A DNA stretch of 64,000 bases, from positions 62,001-126,000 of the forward strand of contig CAYPFR010000001.1 of NCBI GenBank assembly GCA_964410285.1, written 5' to 3'. This document shows, in pieces, positions 52,587 to 62,800 of the stretch; positions within the stretch are counted from its first letter, which is position 1, and each line of letters begins with the position of its first letter. Both the position numbers and the translations under genes were made by a program. Origin of the DNA: Fretibacter sp964410285. Its GTDB lineage: Bacteria; Pseudomonadota; Alphaproteobacteria; Caulobacterales; Maricaulaceae. Under the pieces are notes generated by a model that was not told the DNA's origin, did no database searches, and worked only from the letters and a program-made list of their open reading frames with translations.

Positions 52587-54034
52587 CGGATTTATCCAGC
52601 GTAAAGCCGATCGCCTTTTATCTCCCGCAATTTTATGCCACGCCTTACAATGATGAATGGTGGGGAAAGGGCTTTACCGAGTGGACCTCTGCGCGCCGTG
52701 CAGAGCCGTTATTCCCCGGTCACCATCAACCGCAGCTTCCGCCGACGGGGCCTAATGATTTGGGTTTTCATAACCAAACCGACGTGGCGACATTAGCCGC
52801 GCAGGCAAAAATGGCCAAAGCCCATGGGGTGCACGGCTTCTGTCACTATTTTTACTGGTTTGGCGGAAAACGGGTATTGGAAAAGCCGACCGAGCTTATG
52901 CTCCGCAGTCCCGAGGTTGACATGCCTTTCTGCCTGTCATGGGCAAATGAAAATTGGTCCCGGCGATGGGACGGGGGGGATACCGATATTTTGATCCCGC
53001 AGGACTATGATCCAGAAAACTATCATAAATTGGCCGAAGACCTTGCGCCCTATTTTTCTGACCCGCGTTATATTACCAGCGGCGGCAAGGCTTTGTTTTT
53101 AATTTATCGCCCGGATGAAATTCCCGAGCTGGGACGCCTCGCGGATGTGATTAGGCAGAAGGCCATAGATTGCGGTCACAAGGGGGCGCTGGTTCTTGGG
53201 ACCGAAACATTCGTCGCGCCCGGGCAGCAGCTAGACCCGCGCAAAAATGGACTTGACGGGGCCGTTGAATTTCCGCCCCACGGCGTTTCGACCATGCAGG
53301 TTCATACCCATACAAGGCCCGGAGAGCCGGATTTTGAAGGGATGGTCTTTGATCATTTCAGCGCTTTTTTGACGGCGCTCAAGCGCCCTGCCCCTGACTA
53401 TCCGCTTTATCGGGGGGTGTTTCCTGCATGGGATAACACGGCGCGCCGCGGGCGGCGGGCGAATATTTTTGCAGGCAGCACGCCGGAGCTTTTTGCCCAT
53501 TGGCTCGCCTCTCAAAGCGAATGGACGACCCGCCGTTTTGCGCCCAAAGAGCAGTTTATATTCATTAACGCTTGGAATGAATGGGCCGAAGGCGCGCATC
53601 TTGAGCCTGATACCAAAGACGGCATGGCCTATCTTGAGACTTTGCGCGATGTGCTGGGCGGGCAATATACGCTTAAACATCATTTTGATTGGAATAATAG
53701 CTCGCCTGAATATCTGCCATATTACCGCAGCGTTGCTGAGGCTGACTTGGGTTTGGACGCGCTCTACGCGTCCCGTGATCCTCAGGCCGCGCAGGAAGCC
53801 TCTCTCCCATATGAGCTTATTTTGCCGCCGGGCGCTATGACAAAGCAAGGCGAGGGACCGCAACCCACCGGAGCAAAGCCGATCACGCCTTGGCGTGAAC
53901 AATTAAGAGCGGCGCGCAATTTTGAAGATATAAAGCGCGCGCTCTGGTTGGGGCTTTATCACGACTACCCCCAGACGCGGTTTCAGCGGGTAAGCTCTAA
54001 AATCCTGCGTAAAATCAGAGAAGCCACTCGCTAG
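52583..54034 (+). CDS. WbsX-like glycan-active protein (GH99-like domain)
   Basis: A 483-residue protein. The WbsX domain (residues 1-370) has FYLPQFYATPYNDEWWGKGF, CHYFYWFGGKRVLEKP, SWANENWSRRWDG and INAWNEWAEGAHLEPD. Such domains occur in polysaccharide loci and are GH99-like; they are often annotated as glycosyltransferases but act on glycans in a way not settled for most. The segment after about 370 is unassigned. The large protein at 59,847-63,557 carries a homologous domain, so the locus has two copies. Confidence 0.85.
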   Translation: MTDLSSVKPIAFYLPQFYATPYNDEWWGKGFTEWTSARRAEPLFPGHHQPQLPPTGPNDLGFHNQTDVATLAAQAKMAKAHGVHGFCHYFYWFGGKRVLEKPTELMLRSPEVDMPFCLSWANENWSRRWDGGDTDILIPQDYDPENYHKLAEDLAPYFSDPRYITSGGKALFLIYRPDEIPELGRLADVIRQKAIDCGHKGALVLGTETFVAPGQQLDPRKNGLDGAVEFPPHGVSTMQVHTHTRPGEPDFEGMVFDHFSAFLTALKRPAPDYPLYRGVFPAWDNTARRGRRANIFAGSTPELFAHWLASQSEWTTRRFAPKEQFIFINAWNEWAEGAHLEPDTKDGMAYLETLRDVLGGQYTLKHHFDWNNSSPEYLPYYRSVAEADLGLDALYASRDPQAAQEASLPYELILPPGAMTKQGEGPQPTGAKPITPWREQLRAARNFEDIKRALWLGLYHDYPQTRFQRVSSKILRKIREATR

Positions 54035-54057
54035 GGCGGTCTATGTTAGGGGCCTAG

Positions 54058-54942
54058 CTAGGCGCTTTCGTCGAGAACCTTTTGCAGGTAAACACCATAG
54101 CCGCTTTTTTTGAGAGGCTGTGCAAGTTTAGCGAGCTGATCGCGATCAATCCAGCCATTGCGATACGCCGTCACCTCGGGGCAACAAATTCGCTGGCCTT
54201 GCCGCTCTTCAATAACGCTCACAAATTGCGCCGCCTGCAAGAGCGAGCGGTGCGTACCCGTATCTAGCCATGTTGTGCCATCATCAAGAATCTCAACGGC
54301 CAGTTCTCCGCGTTCAAGATAGACCTTATTGAGGGCAGTGATCTCCAGCTCTCCGCGCTCTGACGGCGTGAGCTGTTTGGCATAGGCGGGCGCATGTTCA
54401 TCGTAAAAATAAAGGCCAGTGACAGCATAGTTACTATCCGGATTCTCGGGTTTTTCGACAAGAGAAATTGCATTCATATCCGCGTCAAACCCAACAACGC
54501 CGTAAGCGCTCGGGTTTTTAACTTTATATCCGAAAACGCTGGCGCCAGGCCTCATTTTCGCCGCTTGTTTTATGCTTTGGTTGAAGGCAGTCCCAAAGAA
54601 GAGATTATCCCCCAAAATGAGAGCAGAGGGCGCGCCCGCAAGAAAGTCTTCGGCAATAATGAGTGCCTGCGCGAGCCCGTCAGGACTAGGCTGCACTGCA
54701 TATTCAATATTCAGACCCCAGCGACTTCCGTCTTGGAGTAGGGTCTTAAAGGCGGGGTTGTCATGGGGCGTGGTAATGATCAAAATATCCTTGATACCCG
54801 CCTCCATTAAAACACAAAGCGGGTAATAAATCATGGGTTTGTCATAAACCGGCATGAGCTGTTTGGAGACCGAGATGGTGCTGGGGTGTAGTCGCGTGCC
54901 GCTGCCGCCCGCCAAAATAATACCCTTACGCATGATGCTCAT
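54058..54942 (-). CDS. rfbA: glucose-1-phosphate thymidylyltransferase
   Basis: A 294-residue enzyme that makes dTDP-glucose from glucose-1-phosphate and dTTP, the first step to dTDP-L-rhamnose. The nucleotidyltransferase signature KGIILAGGSGTRLHP and PMIYYPL, then LILGDNLFFG, and the C-terminal FVSVIEERQGQRICCPEV are typical. An AAGGAAG ribosome site fixes the first ATG. Last gene of rfbC-rfbB-rfbD-rfbA. Confidence 0.95.
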   Translation of the reverse strand: MSIMRKGIILAGGSGTRLHPSTISVSKQLMPVYDKPMIYYPLCVLMEAGIKDILIITTPHDNPAFKTLLQDGSRWGLNIEYAVQPSPDGLAQALIIAEDFLAGAPSALILGDNLFFGTAFNQSIKQAAKMRPGASVFGYKVKNPSAYGVVGFDADMNAISLVEKPENPDSNYAVTGLYFYDEHAPAYAKQLTPSERGELEITALNKVYLERGELAVEILDDGTTWLDTGTHRSLLQAAQFVSVIEERQGQRICCPEVTAYRNGWIDRDQLAKLAQPLKKSGYGVYLQKVLDESA

Positions 54943-54977
54943 ATTGTCTTCCTTGGCCGAAACGAAACAAAGCTAGC

Positions 54978-55862
54978 TTAATGCGCTTGCGTCCACTCGG
55001 CATAGGCTTGTTCTAGCCCCGTCTTCCAGTCAGGTAAAGCCTCGACAGCGTTGTCAAATTTGGAGGTTTCCAAGACGGAATAGGCGGGCCGTTTGGCGGG
55101 CGTTGGATAGGCGCTTGAGGGTATAGGGGTGACCTCTATCACATGCGGTAGGTCTGCTGCCGCGCGCTCAAATATGGCGCGCGCGAAATCTGCCCAGCTT
55201 ATGGGATCACCGGTTCCCGTGGCATGGAAAATACCTCGGGCGGCGACATCGCCGCCGCGCAGAGCCTTGAGGGTTTGCAGCGAAGCGCGGGCAAGATGCC
55301 CCGCATAGGTCGGGCGCCCAATTTGGTCGGACACAACACGAAGTTCCCGCCGGCTTTGGGCAAGGCGCAGCATAGTGGTCATGAAATTTTTTCCGGTCCC
55401 GTCAAATACCCAGCTCGTGCGCAGGATAGCGGCTTTGTCATGTGCCTTCATTACGGCTTGCTCCCCTTCATATTTTGATCGCCCATAGGCATTTATGGGG
55501 TCAATATCATGACTGGGTTTATAAGGCGTTTTGGCCTCGCCGCTGAAAACGTAATCGGTAGAAATATGAACAAGGGGAAGGTTCCGCCGCGCGCAGGCTT
55601 TGGCGACCGCGCCGGGCGCGGCAGCATTTACGCGCTGGGCCAGATCATATTCGGACTCTGCATCATCCACCTGCGTATAGGCGGCTGCGATGATCACCCC
55701 ATCGGTTGCAAGACTCTCGACAAATTTTTCTATGACAGCCGGCGGAGCGCTCAGATCGCAGGCCGTGCGATCATAAGCCGAAATTTCGCAGCCCAGCAGC
55801 GGCCCTTGCTGTCTCAAGGCGCGGGCAAGCTGCCCATTTTTGCCAATAACTGTAAGCTTCAT
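54978..55862 (-). CDS. rfbD: dTDP-4-dehydrorhamnose reductase
   Basis: A 294-residue NADPH-dependent reductase for the last step to dTDP-L-rhamnose. It has GKNGQLARALRQQG at the N-terminus, AAAYTQVDDAESE, HISTDYVFSG and the YGRSKYEGEQAV catalytic YxxxK. It follows rfbB with a three-base gap. Confidence 0.95.
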   Translation of the reverse strand: MKLTVIGKNGQLARALRQQGPLLGCEISAYDRTACDLSAPPAVIEKFVESLATDGVIIAAAYTQVDDAESEYDLAQRVNAAAPGAVAKACARRNLPLVHISTDYVFSGEAKTPYKPSHDIDPINAYGRSKYEGEQAVMKAHDKAAILRTSWVFDGTGKNFMTTMLRLAQSRRELRVVSDQIGRPTYAGHLARASLQTLKALRGGDVAARGIFHATGTGDPISWADFARAIFERAAADLPHVIEVTPIPSSAYPTPAKRPAYSVLETSKFDNAVEALPDWKTGLEQAYAEWTQAH

Positions 55863-55865
55863 GAT

Positions 55866-56948
55866 CTAGGGGCCCGCAGGCGCCTTAGCGGAGGCTGCCG
55901 CAATTTTGTCGCCAATGCGTTTTCCAAACTGTTTACCATCAACCAATGGGCGCCACCAACTTTCATGGTCAAGATACCAATCAAGCGTGGCCTTAAAACC
56001 TTCATCCCAAGTCACGCTTGGTGTCCAGCCCAGCTCCCTTTTTATCTTGCTGGCATTGACGGCGTAACGCCGATCATGGCCGGGGCGGTCATTGACAAAG
56101 CTGATAAGATTGGCGTGATAAAACCCATTATCAAGGCGTTCATCAACCAATCGGCAGAGCGTTTGCACAAGCTCCAGATTCGTGCGTTCATTGTTTCCGC
56201 CAATATTATAGGTCTCGCCCAGTTTCCCTTTTTCAAGCACAAGCAAAAGGGCATCGGCGTGATCGTCAACATAAAGCCAGTCGCGAATATTATCGCCCGT
56301 GCCGTAAACCGGGATAGGCTGGCGGTGGACCGCTTTGAGGATGACAACAGGAATTAGTTTTTCCGGAAATTGATAGGGACCATAATTATTTGAACAATTT
56401 GTGATCAGAATCGGTAGCCCAAATGTACGGGCCCAAGCGCGCACCAAGTGGTCGCTCGCCGCCTTTGAGGCAGAATAAGGCGAACTTGGATCATAGGCGG
56501 TGGTTTCCTCAAAGGCGGGATCTTCAGGGCCAAGATCGCCGTAAACTTCGTCGGTCGAAATATGGTGGAACCGAAAACGGTCTTTGCGGTCCTCGCTAAG
56601 GTTTTCAAAATGGGCGCGGGCGATTTGAAGCAGGTTAAATGTACCAATCACATTGGTTTGAATAAAGGCACCTGGCCCGTCAATCGATCGGTCAACATGG
56701 GACTCGGCGGCGAGATGCATAACGCAGTCTGGATCATGGCGCTCAAAAACGGATCGCATAGCGTCCAAATCACAGATATCCACCTGTTCAAACGCGTAGT
56801 TTTCATGGGAATTTATAGAGGCCAGATTAGCCAAATTCGCCGCATAGGTAAGCACGTCTATATTGACAATGCTATGGCCTGCCGCGAGGGCTCGCCTGAT
56901 AACGGCGGAGCCAATAAATCCTGCGCCGCCTGTGACTAATATCTTCAT
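55866..56948 (-). CDS. rfbB: dTDP-glucose 4,6-dehydratase
   Basis: A 360-residue dehydratase. It has GGAGFIGSAVIRR (NAD-binding), HISTDEVYGDLG, and YSASKAASDHLVRAW with the catalytic YxxxK; the dTDP-binding NCSNNYGPYQFPEKLIP follows. It converts dTDP-glucose to the 4-keto-6-deoxy sugar. Gap of 38 bases after rfbC. Confidence 0.96.
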   Translation of the reverse strand: MKILVTGGAGFIGSAVIRRALAAGHSIVNIDVLTYAANLANLASINSHENYAFEQVDICDLDAMRSVFERHDPDCVMHLAAESHVDRSIDGPGAFIQTNVIGTFNLLQIARAHFENLSEDRKDRFRFHHISTDEVYGDLGPEDPAFEETTAYDPSSPYSASKAASDHLVRAWARTFGLPILITNCSNNYGPYQFPEKLIPVVILKAVHRQPIPVYGTGDNIRDWLYVDDHADALLLVLEKGKLGETYNIGGNNERTNLELVQTLCRLVDERLDNGFYHANLISFVNDRPGHDRRYAVNASKIKRELGWTPSVTWDEGFKATLDWYLDHESWWRPLVDGKQFGKRIGDKIAAASAKAPAGP

Positions 56949-56986
56949 ATCAATTGCTCCGACTGAGCTTTGTTTAGGATGGTTTT

Positions 56987-57559
56987 CTAGTCTTTGAAAG
57001 GGCTTTCGGCGTTTGAAAATGCCGGGGCGATCTTATCTTTTTTTGACACGACAGCGCGGGCAGGATCAAAGCCGTGATCTGTGCCCCAATCAATTGCAAG
57101 GTCAGGGTCATTCCACGCAATATTGGCGTCGCAATCAGCCGCATAATAGCCCGAGCATTTATATTGCACCTCTGCTTTTGGCGTTAAGGTGGCAAAGCCA
57201 TGAAGAAACCCTTCAGGCACCCAAAGTAAGGTCTGGTTCTCTGCGCTCAGGACCTCGCCGACGGATTTTCCATATGTGGGAGAGCCCGCGCGAAAATCGA
57301 CGGCAATATCCATCACGGCCCCGCGCGTACAGCGTACGAGTTTACCCTGCGCATGGGGCGGGGTTTGGAAATGCAAGCCCCGCACCGTATGTTTATGCTC
57401 TGAAAAGCTATGATTATCTTGTACAAAGGTAATCTCGCGCCCGAGGGCCTCGCAAAAGGCATTGTGACGCCAGCTTTCGGTAAACCAGCCACGATCATCA
57501 GCGAATTTTCGCAAAATAATTTTGTGTACATCAGGGATATCTAGGGGGGTAATATTCAT
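56987..57559 (-). CDS. rfbC: dTDP-4-dehydrorhamnose 3,5-epimerase
   Basis: A 190-residue cupin-type epimerase. Motifs include GWFTESWRHNAF, VQDNHSFSEHKHTVRGLHFQ, VRCTRGAVMDIAVDFR, and WVPEGFLHGFATL with the catalytic His region. It forms the rhamnose stereochemistry from the keto sugar. It follows the Wzt gene by 31 bases, so the exporter and the rhamnose genes probably form one transcript. Confidence 0.95.
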   Translation of the reverse strand: MNITPLDIPDVHKIILRKFADDRGWFTESWRHNAFCEALGREITFVQDNHSFSEHKHTVRGLHFQTPPHAQGKLVRCTRGAVMDIAVDFRAGSPTYGKSVGEVLSAENQTLLWVPEGFLHGFATLTPKAEVQYKCSGYYAADCDANIAWNDPDLAIDWGTDHGFDPARAVVSKKDKIAPAFSNAESPFKD

Positions 57560-57590
57560 CAGGCCGCTTTACGGAAATAGGTGGAATGGG

Positions 57591-59054
57591 TCAACCGACC
57601 TTCTCGTGTTTAACGCCGGAGCTTAGCCGGGTTTTAAGACCCGTTTGCAGGCTGCAAAGCCCATGATCAAATGAAGAGGGATTTGTTCCCTGCATGATCC
57701 GCACAGCGAGCACATCCATTTGGCGGTGCACATAGGCGAGCTCTCCTCCGACCGAGGCCATCACTCCTGCTGTGGCGAAATAAGAGCCGGGCATGAGCTG
57801 CGCGGTAAAATCAAAGACGACCTCAATGATCTCTCCGGCCTTGGCGGATTTTATTTGGCCATGCTTAATGCGAAGATTATTTGCGCCGGCCAAATCCACA
57901 CCGTTAATGGTCTTAAAGGTAAAACCATATAAAAGTGTTTCGCGGTCCTCATAAAAATGCACATTATATGTCAAGCGGTAGCGCTGCCCGACCGCGAGAT
58001 TATTAACGCGCTCGCCGGCGGCATTTAAAATTTGTACACCTTTGATTTCCGCCCCGTTTTGTTCATATGAGAGGGCGGATTTTGAGACAAGGCCAGGATC
58101 GTACCAGCTAGGATCATCGCGCCCGTCGTCCTTTGCGCCGCCTGCGTTATCAGTTTTATGTTCTGTCGCGGCCGCTGCATCTCTTGGCTGAACGTCATCG
58201 GCGCTAACCTCATTGCCCTCACCTGCGCCGCTTGCGTTGAGCCGCCGAATAGAGGCCCGGGCCGTCTCAGCGGCGTCGCCGCTCAGATTCATAAGGCGCT
58301 GGTAGTGACTTACGACCATTTTGGGTTTTCCGCTCAGCAGGAGTTCCCCCTGATCAAGCAAAAGAGCGCGGTCACACAGATCAATGATTGTATCCGCCGC
58401 GTGTGAAACAAATAAAATAGTTGTCCCGCGGGCTTGCAGCTCTTCAATGCGGGCAAAACATTTTCTCTGGAAGGCTTCGTCGCCAACAGACAAGGCCTCG
58501 TCGACCACTAGAATATCGGGGTTTGAGTGTATCGCCACGGCAAATGCGAGCCGGACATACATGCCGCTAGAATAGGTTTTACTGGGCTGATCTATGAATT
58601 CACCAATTCCGGCAAAGCGTTCGATCTCTGCAAAGCGCCCATCAATCTCGCTGCGGGATAACCCTAGAATAGCGCCGTTCATATATACATTTTCGCGGCC
58701 GGTGAAATCGGGATTAAACCCTGCGCCCAGCTCAAGCAGGGCCGCGATGCGTCCCGTTACATCCGCGCGGCCCGAGGTCGCCTGAAGCGTGCCGCAAAGA
58801 AGCTGCAAGAGGGTCGACTTCCCCGAGCCATTGCGCCCAATGATGCCAACAGTTTCGCCGCGGCCAATGGTAAAGCTCACCTCTTTTACGGCTTTGAACA
58901 GGGTGAAATAGTCGGACCGCCGCCTCCCGATCAGCCCCGTCAGCCTCGGTACAATCATTTGCTTGAGCCGATCCTCGGGACGGCCATAGAGTTGGTAGTG
59001 CTTTGACAGCTGGCGCGCCGAAATGACGGCAGTGGAGGGATGATCAGAGGACAT
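57591..59054 (-). CDS. wzt: Wzt-type ABC transporter ATPase with C-terminal O-polysaccharide-binding domain
   Basis: A 487-residue ABC ATPase. The nucleotide-binding domain has Walker A GRNGSGKST at residues 73-81, the signature YSSGMYVRLAFAVA, and Walker B ILVVDEAL. A C-terminal domain (after about residue 300) with beta-strands such as LTYNVHFYED, DLAGANNLRIKHG and PGSYFATAGVMA resembles Wzt polysaccharide-binding domains that recognise the modified chain end. The ATG at 59,054 overlaps wzm; a longer open frame begins at 59,177. Confidence 0.92.
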   Translation of the reverse strand: MSSDHPSTAVISARQLSKHYQLYGRPEDRLKQMIVPRLTGLIGRRRSDYFTLFKAVKEVSFTIGRGETVGIIGRNGSGKSTLLQLLCGTLQATSGRADVTGRIAALLELGAGFNPDFTGRENVYMNGAILGLSRSEIDGRFAEIERFAGIGEFIDQPSKTYSSGMYVRLAFAVAIHSNPDILVVDEALSVGDEAFQRKCFARIEELQARGTTILFVSHAADTIIDLCDRALLLDQGELLLSGKPKMVVSHYQRLMNLSGDAAETARASIRRLNASGAGEGNEVSADDVQPRDAAAATEHKTDNAGGAKDDGRDDPSWYDPGLVSKSALSYEQNGAEIKGVQILNAAGERVNNLAVGQRYRLTYNVHFYEDRETLLYGFTFKTINGVDLAGANNLRIKHGQIKSAKAGEIIEVVFDFTAQLMPGSYFATAGVMASVGGELAYVHRQMDVLAVRIMQGTNPSSFDHGLCSLQTGLKTRLSSGVKHEKVG

Positions 59055-59850
59055 CGGCAAACCCCCCCCGTGTTTTTTGGAAAAACCAAAGTCCAAATCC
59101 CGCCGCAGCGAGCGCGCAAAGACTATAGATAGACCAGAGCATGGGATCGGGATGTTTGCCGAAAATGGCAATATCACGCAGTAGCTCTATCGGGACGACA
59201 ATCGGGTTGAGATAAATAAAAGGCGCAATCCAGTCAGGGATCACATCTGGCGGGTAGAAAATCGGCGCAAGGAATAAGAGCGCCGTAAGCGCCGTGCCGA
59301 TGATTTGATCAACGTCGCGCACATAAACGCCAAAGGCTGCAAAGAACCAGCCGAACCCCAGCATCATTACGGCAAATGGCGCGAGCACGACCGGAAGCCA
59401 AAAAATCGTCAGCGGGACATAGCCCTGCACATAAAACACGGCGATAAGCAAAATGATAATACTTATGAGTGCGTGAAACATGGCGGAACCAAGCTGAACG
59501 GGGATGAGGACTTCGAGAGGGAAGACAATTTTTTTGACAAAATTGCTATTATGTAAAATGAGGCTTGGCGCGCGGCTCACCACATCGGAAAAAAGCTGAA
59601 ACATTAAAAGCCCGGCAAATAGAATGACGGCAAAATCGGCCGTGGTCGCCTCCCCGCTCCAGCGAGAGTTAAACAAGGTCCCAAAGACAAATGTATAAAC
59701 CCCGAGCAGAATTAGCGGGGTAATGAAAGACCAAAGCACACCGAGGATAGAACCGCGGTAGCGCTCAGATATCTCGCGTTTGACCATTTGCGGAATAAGC
59801 GCGCGGTAACGGCCAAAACGGCTTTGAGGGTTTAGCGGCTTGGGTGTCAC
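59044..59850 (-). CDS. wzm: Wzm-type ABC transporter permease for O-polysaccharide export
   Basis: A 268-residue ABC-2 permease with six transmembrane helices. The N-terminal amphipathic VKREISERYRGSILGVLWSF and LGVYTFVFGTLFNSRW, and later AFGVYVRDVDQIIGTALTALLFLAPIFYPPD are typical of Wzm/TagG/KpsM-type exporters. It pairs with Wzt: overlap of 11 bases with wzt and four with the upstream large glycosyltransferase gene. Confidence 0.93.
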   Translation of the reverse strand: MTPKPLNPQSRFGRYRALIPQMVKREISERYRGSILGVLWSFITPLILLGVYTFVFGTLFNSRWSGEATTADFAVILFAGLLMFQLFSDVVSRAPSLILHNSNFVKKIVFPLEVLIPVQLGSAMFHALISIIILLIAVFYVQGYVPLTIFWLPVVLAPFAVMMLGFGWFFAAFGVYVRDVDQIIGTALTALLFLAPIFYPPDVIPDWIAPFIYLNPIVVPIELLRDIAIFGKHPDPMLWSIYSLCALAAAGFGLWFFQKTRGGFADVL

Positions 59851-62800
59851 GAGGCAGGCTCTTTTGTGCCGCCGTTTGTCTGTGGGGTGTCTGCGGCAGT
59901 AGAGTTCTTCGGCGTAAGCCCGAATTGCGCGCGCAATTCGGCAAGGTAATCTTGTGCGGCGACCTTAAGATGGGCGGGAACCTCAGTTCGGCTTTGAACA
60001 AAAGTTTGCATGCGCTGGATTTCATCATATTCGGCTTCTGTGAATTTGGAAATTGTCACGCTTTGCGAATGCCGGCGATGATAGTTAAGGGCGCGAGCAT
60101 TATAGGCAATGCCGCCCTGCTCCAAAATATGCACATAGGCGGCCCAGTCCCCCGCGACTCTAAAGGAACGAATATGGTCCATATGTGCCCGCAAGGCCCT
60201 CACTAGGGCTTCGCGCCGAAACACGACGCCGCTGACATTGGGCACGGAGTTTTTTACAGAAAATCCTTGCGCAATTTCTGCTGCCCCGCTCGCAGTGTAA
60301 TCATTTTGCCATTTTCGCGCGTCTATACCGGAGACATATGTGAGGTAATTCTCATCCAGAATATGGCCGTCTTCCGCCATTTGTTTGGATTGGGTATATG
60401 ACATAACAATGTCTGGGCCGGTGAAGCCCGCCATGGCCACTTTTAGAAAATCGTGGTGGCAGAGATCGTCGGCCTCTGCGATCCAGATAAATTCACCCTG
60501 CGCGGCTTCCGCCCCCTTAAGCCACTGTGCAAAGACAGAGCCGCTATTGCTTTCGCCAAGAATAACGCGGGTGGGAATATGGCTGCGCGCTGCTAAACTT
60601 TTTATCACGGCGGGACTGTCGTCTGCTGAGCAATCGTCCAGAATAATGATTTCCCTTAAGGGATAGCTTTGCTGGGCGACTGAGCGAAATCGCTCGGGGA
60701 GGAAGTGCGCGTAATTAAAATTAGGAATTATTGCGCTCACGCGGCTTGGGGTCATACCGCTTAGCGCGAGGAGATCATGCACATATCCGCGGAAAGAGAC
60801 ATCCGGGCGGGCCCGAAATTCTGTCATGACGGAATTTCGTGCGGCCTCACCTGACGTGATAAGCGTGCGGGTCAGCTCTTGGCCCATGGCCTTTGCGTCA
60901 AAGGGAGCAATCAGCCGCCCGCTATGGGCGGTAATCAGCGCGCCTGATCCTGTGGCGTCCTGAAACCCGATCACGGGCAGGCCGACATCCAGCGCTTCAA
61001 GAACGGTTGAGGGGTATGGGTCTTCACGGGAGGTGAGCAGATAGGCGTCCGCCCCGGCATATAATAAATCTGTATCCTCGACGCGCCCCGGCAAGACAAG
61101 ACGGCCGGCTGCGATTAACGGCGCCGCGCGCCGCGCATAGCTGGGATCAGGTGAAGGTTCGTCATGTCCGGCCCAGACGCAGACGATATCAGGCCCGCCT
61201 TTTTCGATTTGCGCTGCCACCTGTTCAGCGACGCTAAGGAATAAGTCAAAACCCTTACGGTGATCTTTATATCCTACGCCTATCGCAATCCGCGCATGCG
61301 GGCTCAGACCTAACTCGCGGCGCAGCAGGGCTTTGGCGCCCTTGATCTCCGGCAAGCTTCGGTAGCGATTTACCTTATAAGCGCCTTGTGGGCAGAGAAC
61401 ATCACGCCCGTTTATCGGGCCGGAAATATGTTTGAAGGCGTTTTGTACCTTTTCGGCCGGAAAGACGACAACATCCGAGCTTTGCGCAATCGCTTTGGTG
61501 TGATCCTCAAGTCCAAATTTTGAAATTACGCTCGGGAGTTCGTGCACAAGGCTTGTGACATGAAATCCAGCCTCTTTCAAAACGCGGCTAAGCATCCCGC
61601 TGACGGTTGTGTTTGCAATGACGCAGCGGACTCCGCTTTGAAATAGCTTGCTCGCCAGCGCCTTGGCTTCGGGGCCGGAGGGGTCAAGACCGGCGAGCGA
61701 ATGGACCGTTGCAGTTTTGGCATATTCTTCTACCAAAGGCCCCTCGCCAAGCACGGCGATATGAATCCGGTAGCCAAAATCCTGCTTGAGAGTTCTTGCC
61801 AAATTAAGGACAAGAATTTGGGCGCCGTGATGAAGTCCGTCATGGCTAATCAGCAGGATTTGTTTGGATATACTGTTTGCGCTCGCACCAATGGCGCCGT
61901 TCTCTATGAGGGCGTCGCGGGTCGCATGAAGATAGGCATGCCCATAGCGTGCATCCGGTTCAAGATGTGCGCCCTCCGCCCATTCGTTCCACGCATTGAT
62001 AAAGACGAGTCTTTCTTGCGGATTTTTGATGCGCGCTTTGGTGTCAGCAAGGACATTAGAGAGCCAGTGGCGGTATCGGTCTGGCCGGCTGTTTTTAAAA
62101 ACGGTGCCGCCCTGTTTGCGGCGTGCCGTGTTATCCCAAGCAGGGCAGACGCTGCGAAAGAGCGGATAGTCCGGCGAGCTAAGCTTATCCGAGCGTTGGG
62201 GGAAAATGTCCCAATCGTAGATTTTCCCGCTAAAGTCTTCCGACAAAGGCGTGATGTCATCCGTCAGGTCGGGCGGGGCGGAATTATTAGGCGGAAACTC
62301 AACCGCGCCGTCAAATCCGTAATCCCTCGGGTCATTATTTTCAAACGATTGCGTATAGGCTAGATAAATCTCCCCGATTCCGTTTTTGCGGCACCAGTCC
62401 CGCCATCGTTTGGCGGTGGCCTTGGCATCAGGCAACTCAATAGGCCGGTAAACCAGAAGCACGGGTTTTCCGTCAATTGTCCGGTAGCGGGGATCTTTCA
62501 GATATTTTGAAACATAGGCGATAAACGCCAGATCATCTTCGGGACTATGGTCTTGGGCCATCAGAACGTCATTGTCATTGCCGTCCCAGCGCCGCGACCA
62601 GTTTTCATTCGCCCAGCATAGACAAAAGGGCACATCCAGATCAGGGTCGGCGAGGAGGTTCAGCAAAGGCGTTTCTAAAAGGCGATGGCCTGCAAACCAG
62701 TAAAAATAAAAGCAAAATCCCTCGACGCCGTAATTTCGCGCAAGTGCGATCTGTCGGGACATAACCTGCGTGGTGTCGCGAAGGTCATAATACCCAAGAT

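Noticed and set aside
53231..53902. 223-residue open frame opposite the WbsX-like gene
   Set aside because: Arg-rich shadow on the opposite strand with no domain features.
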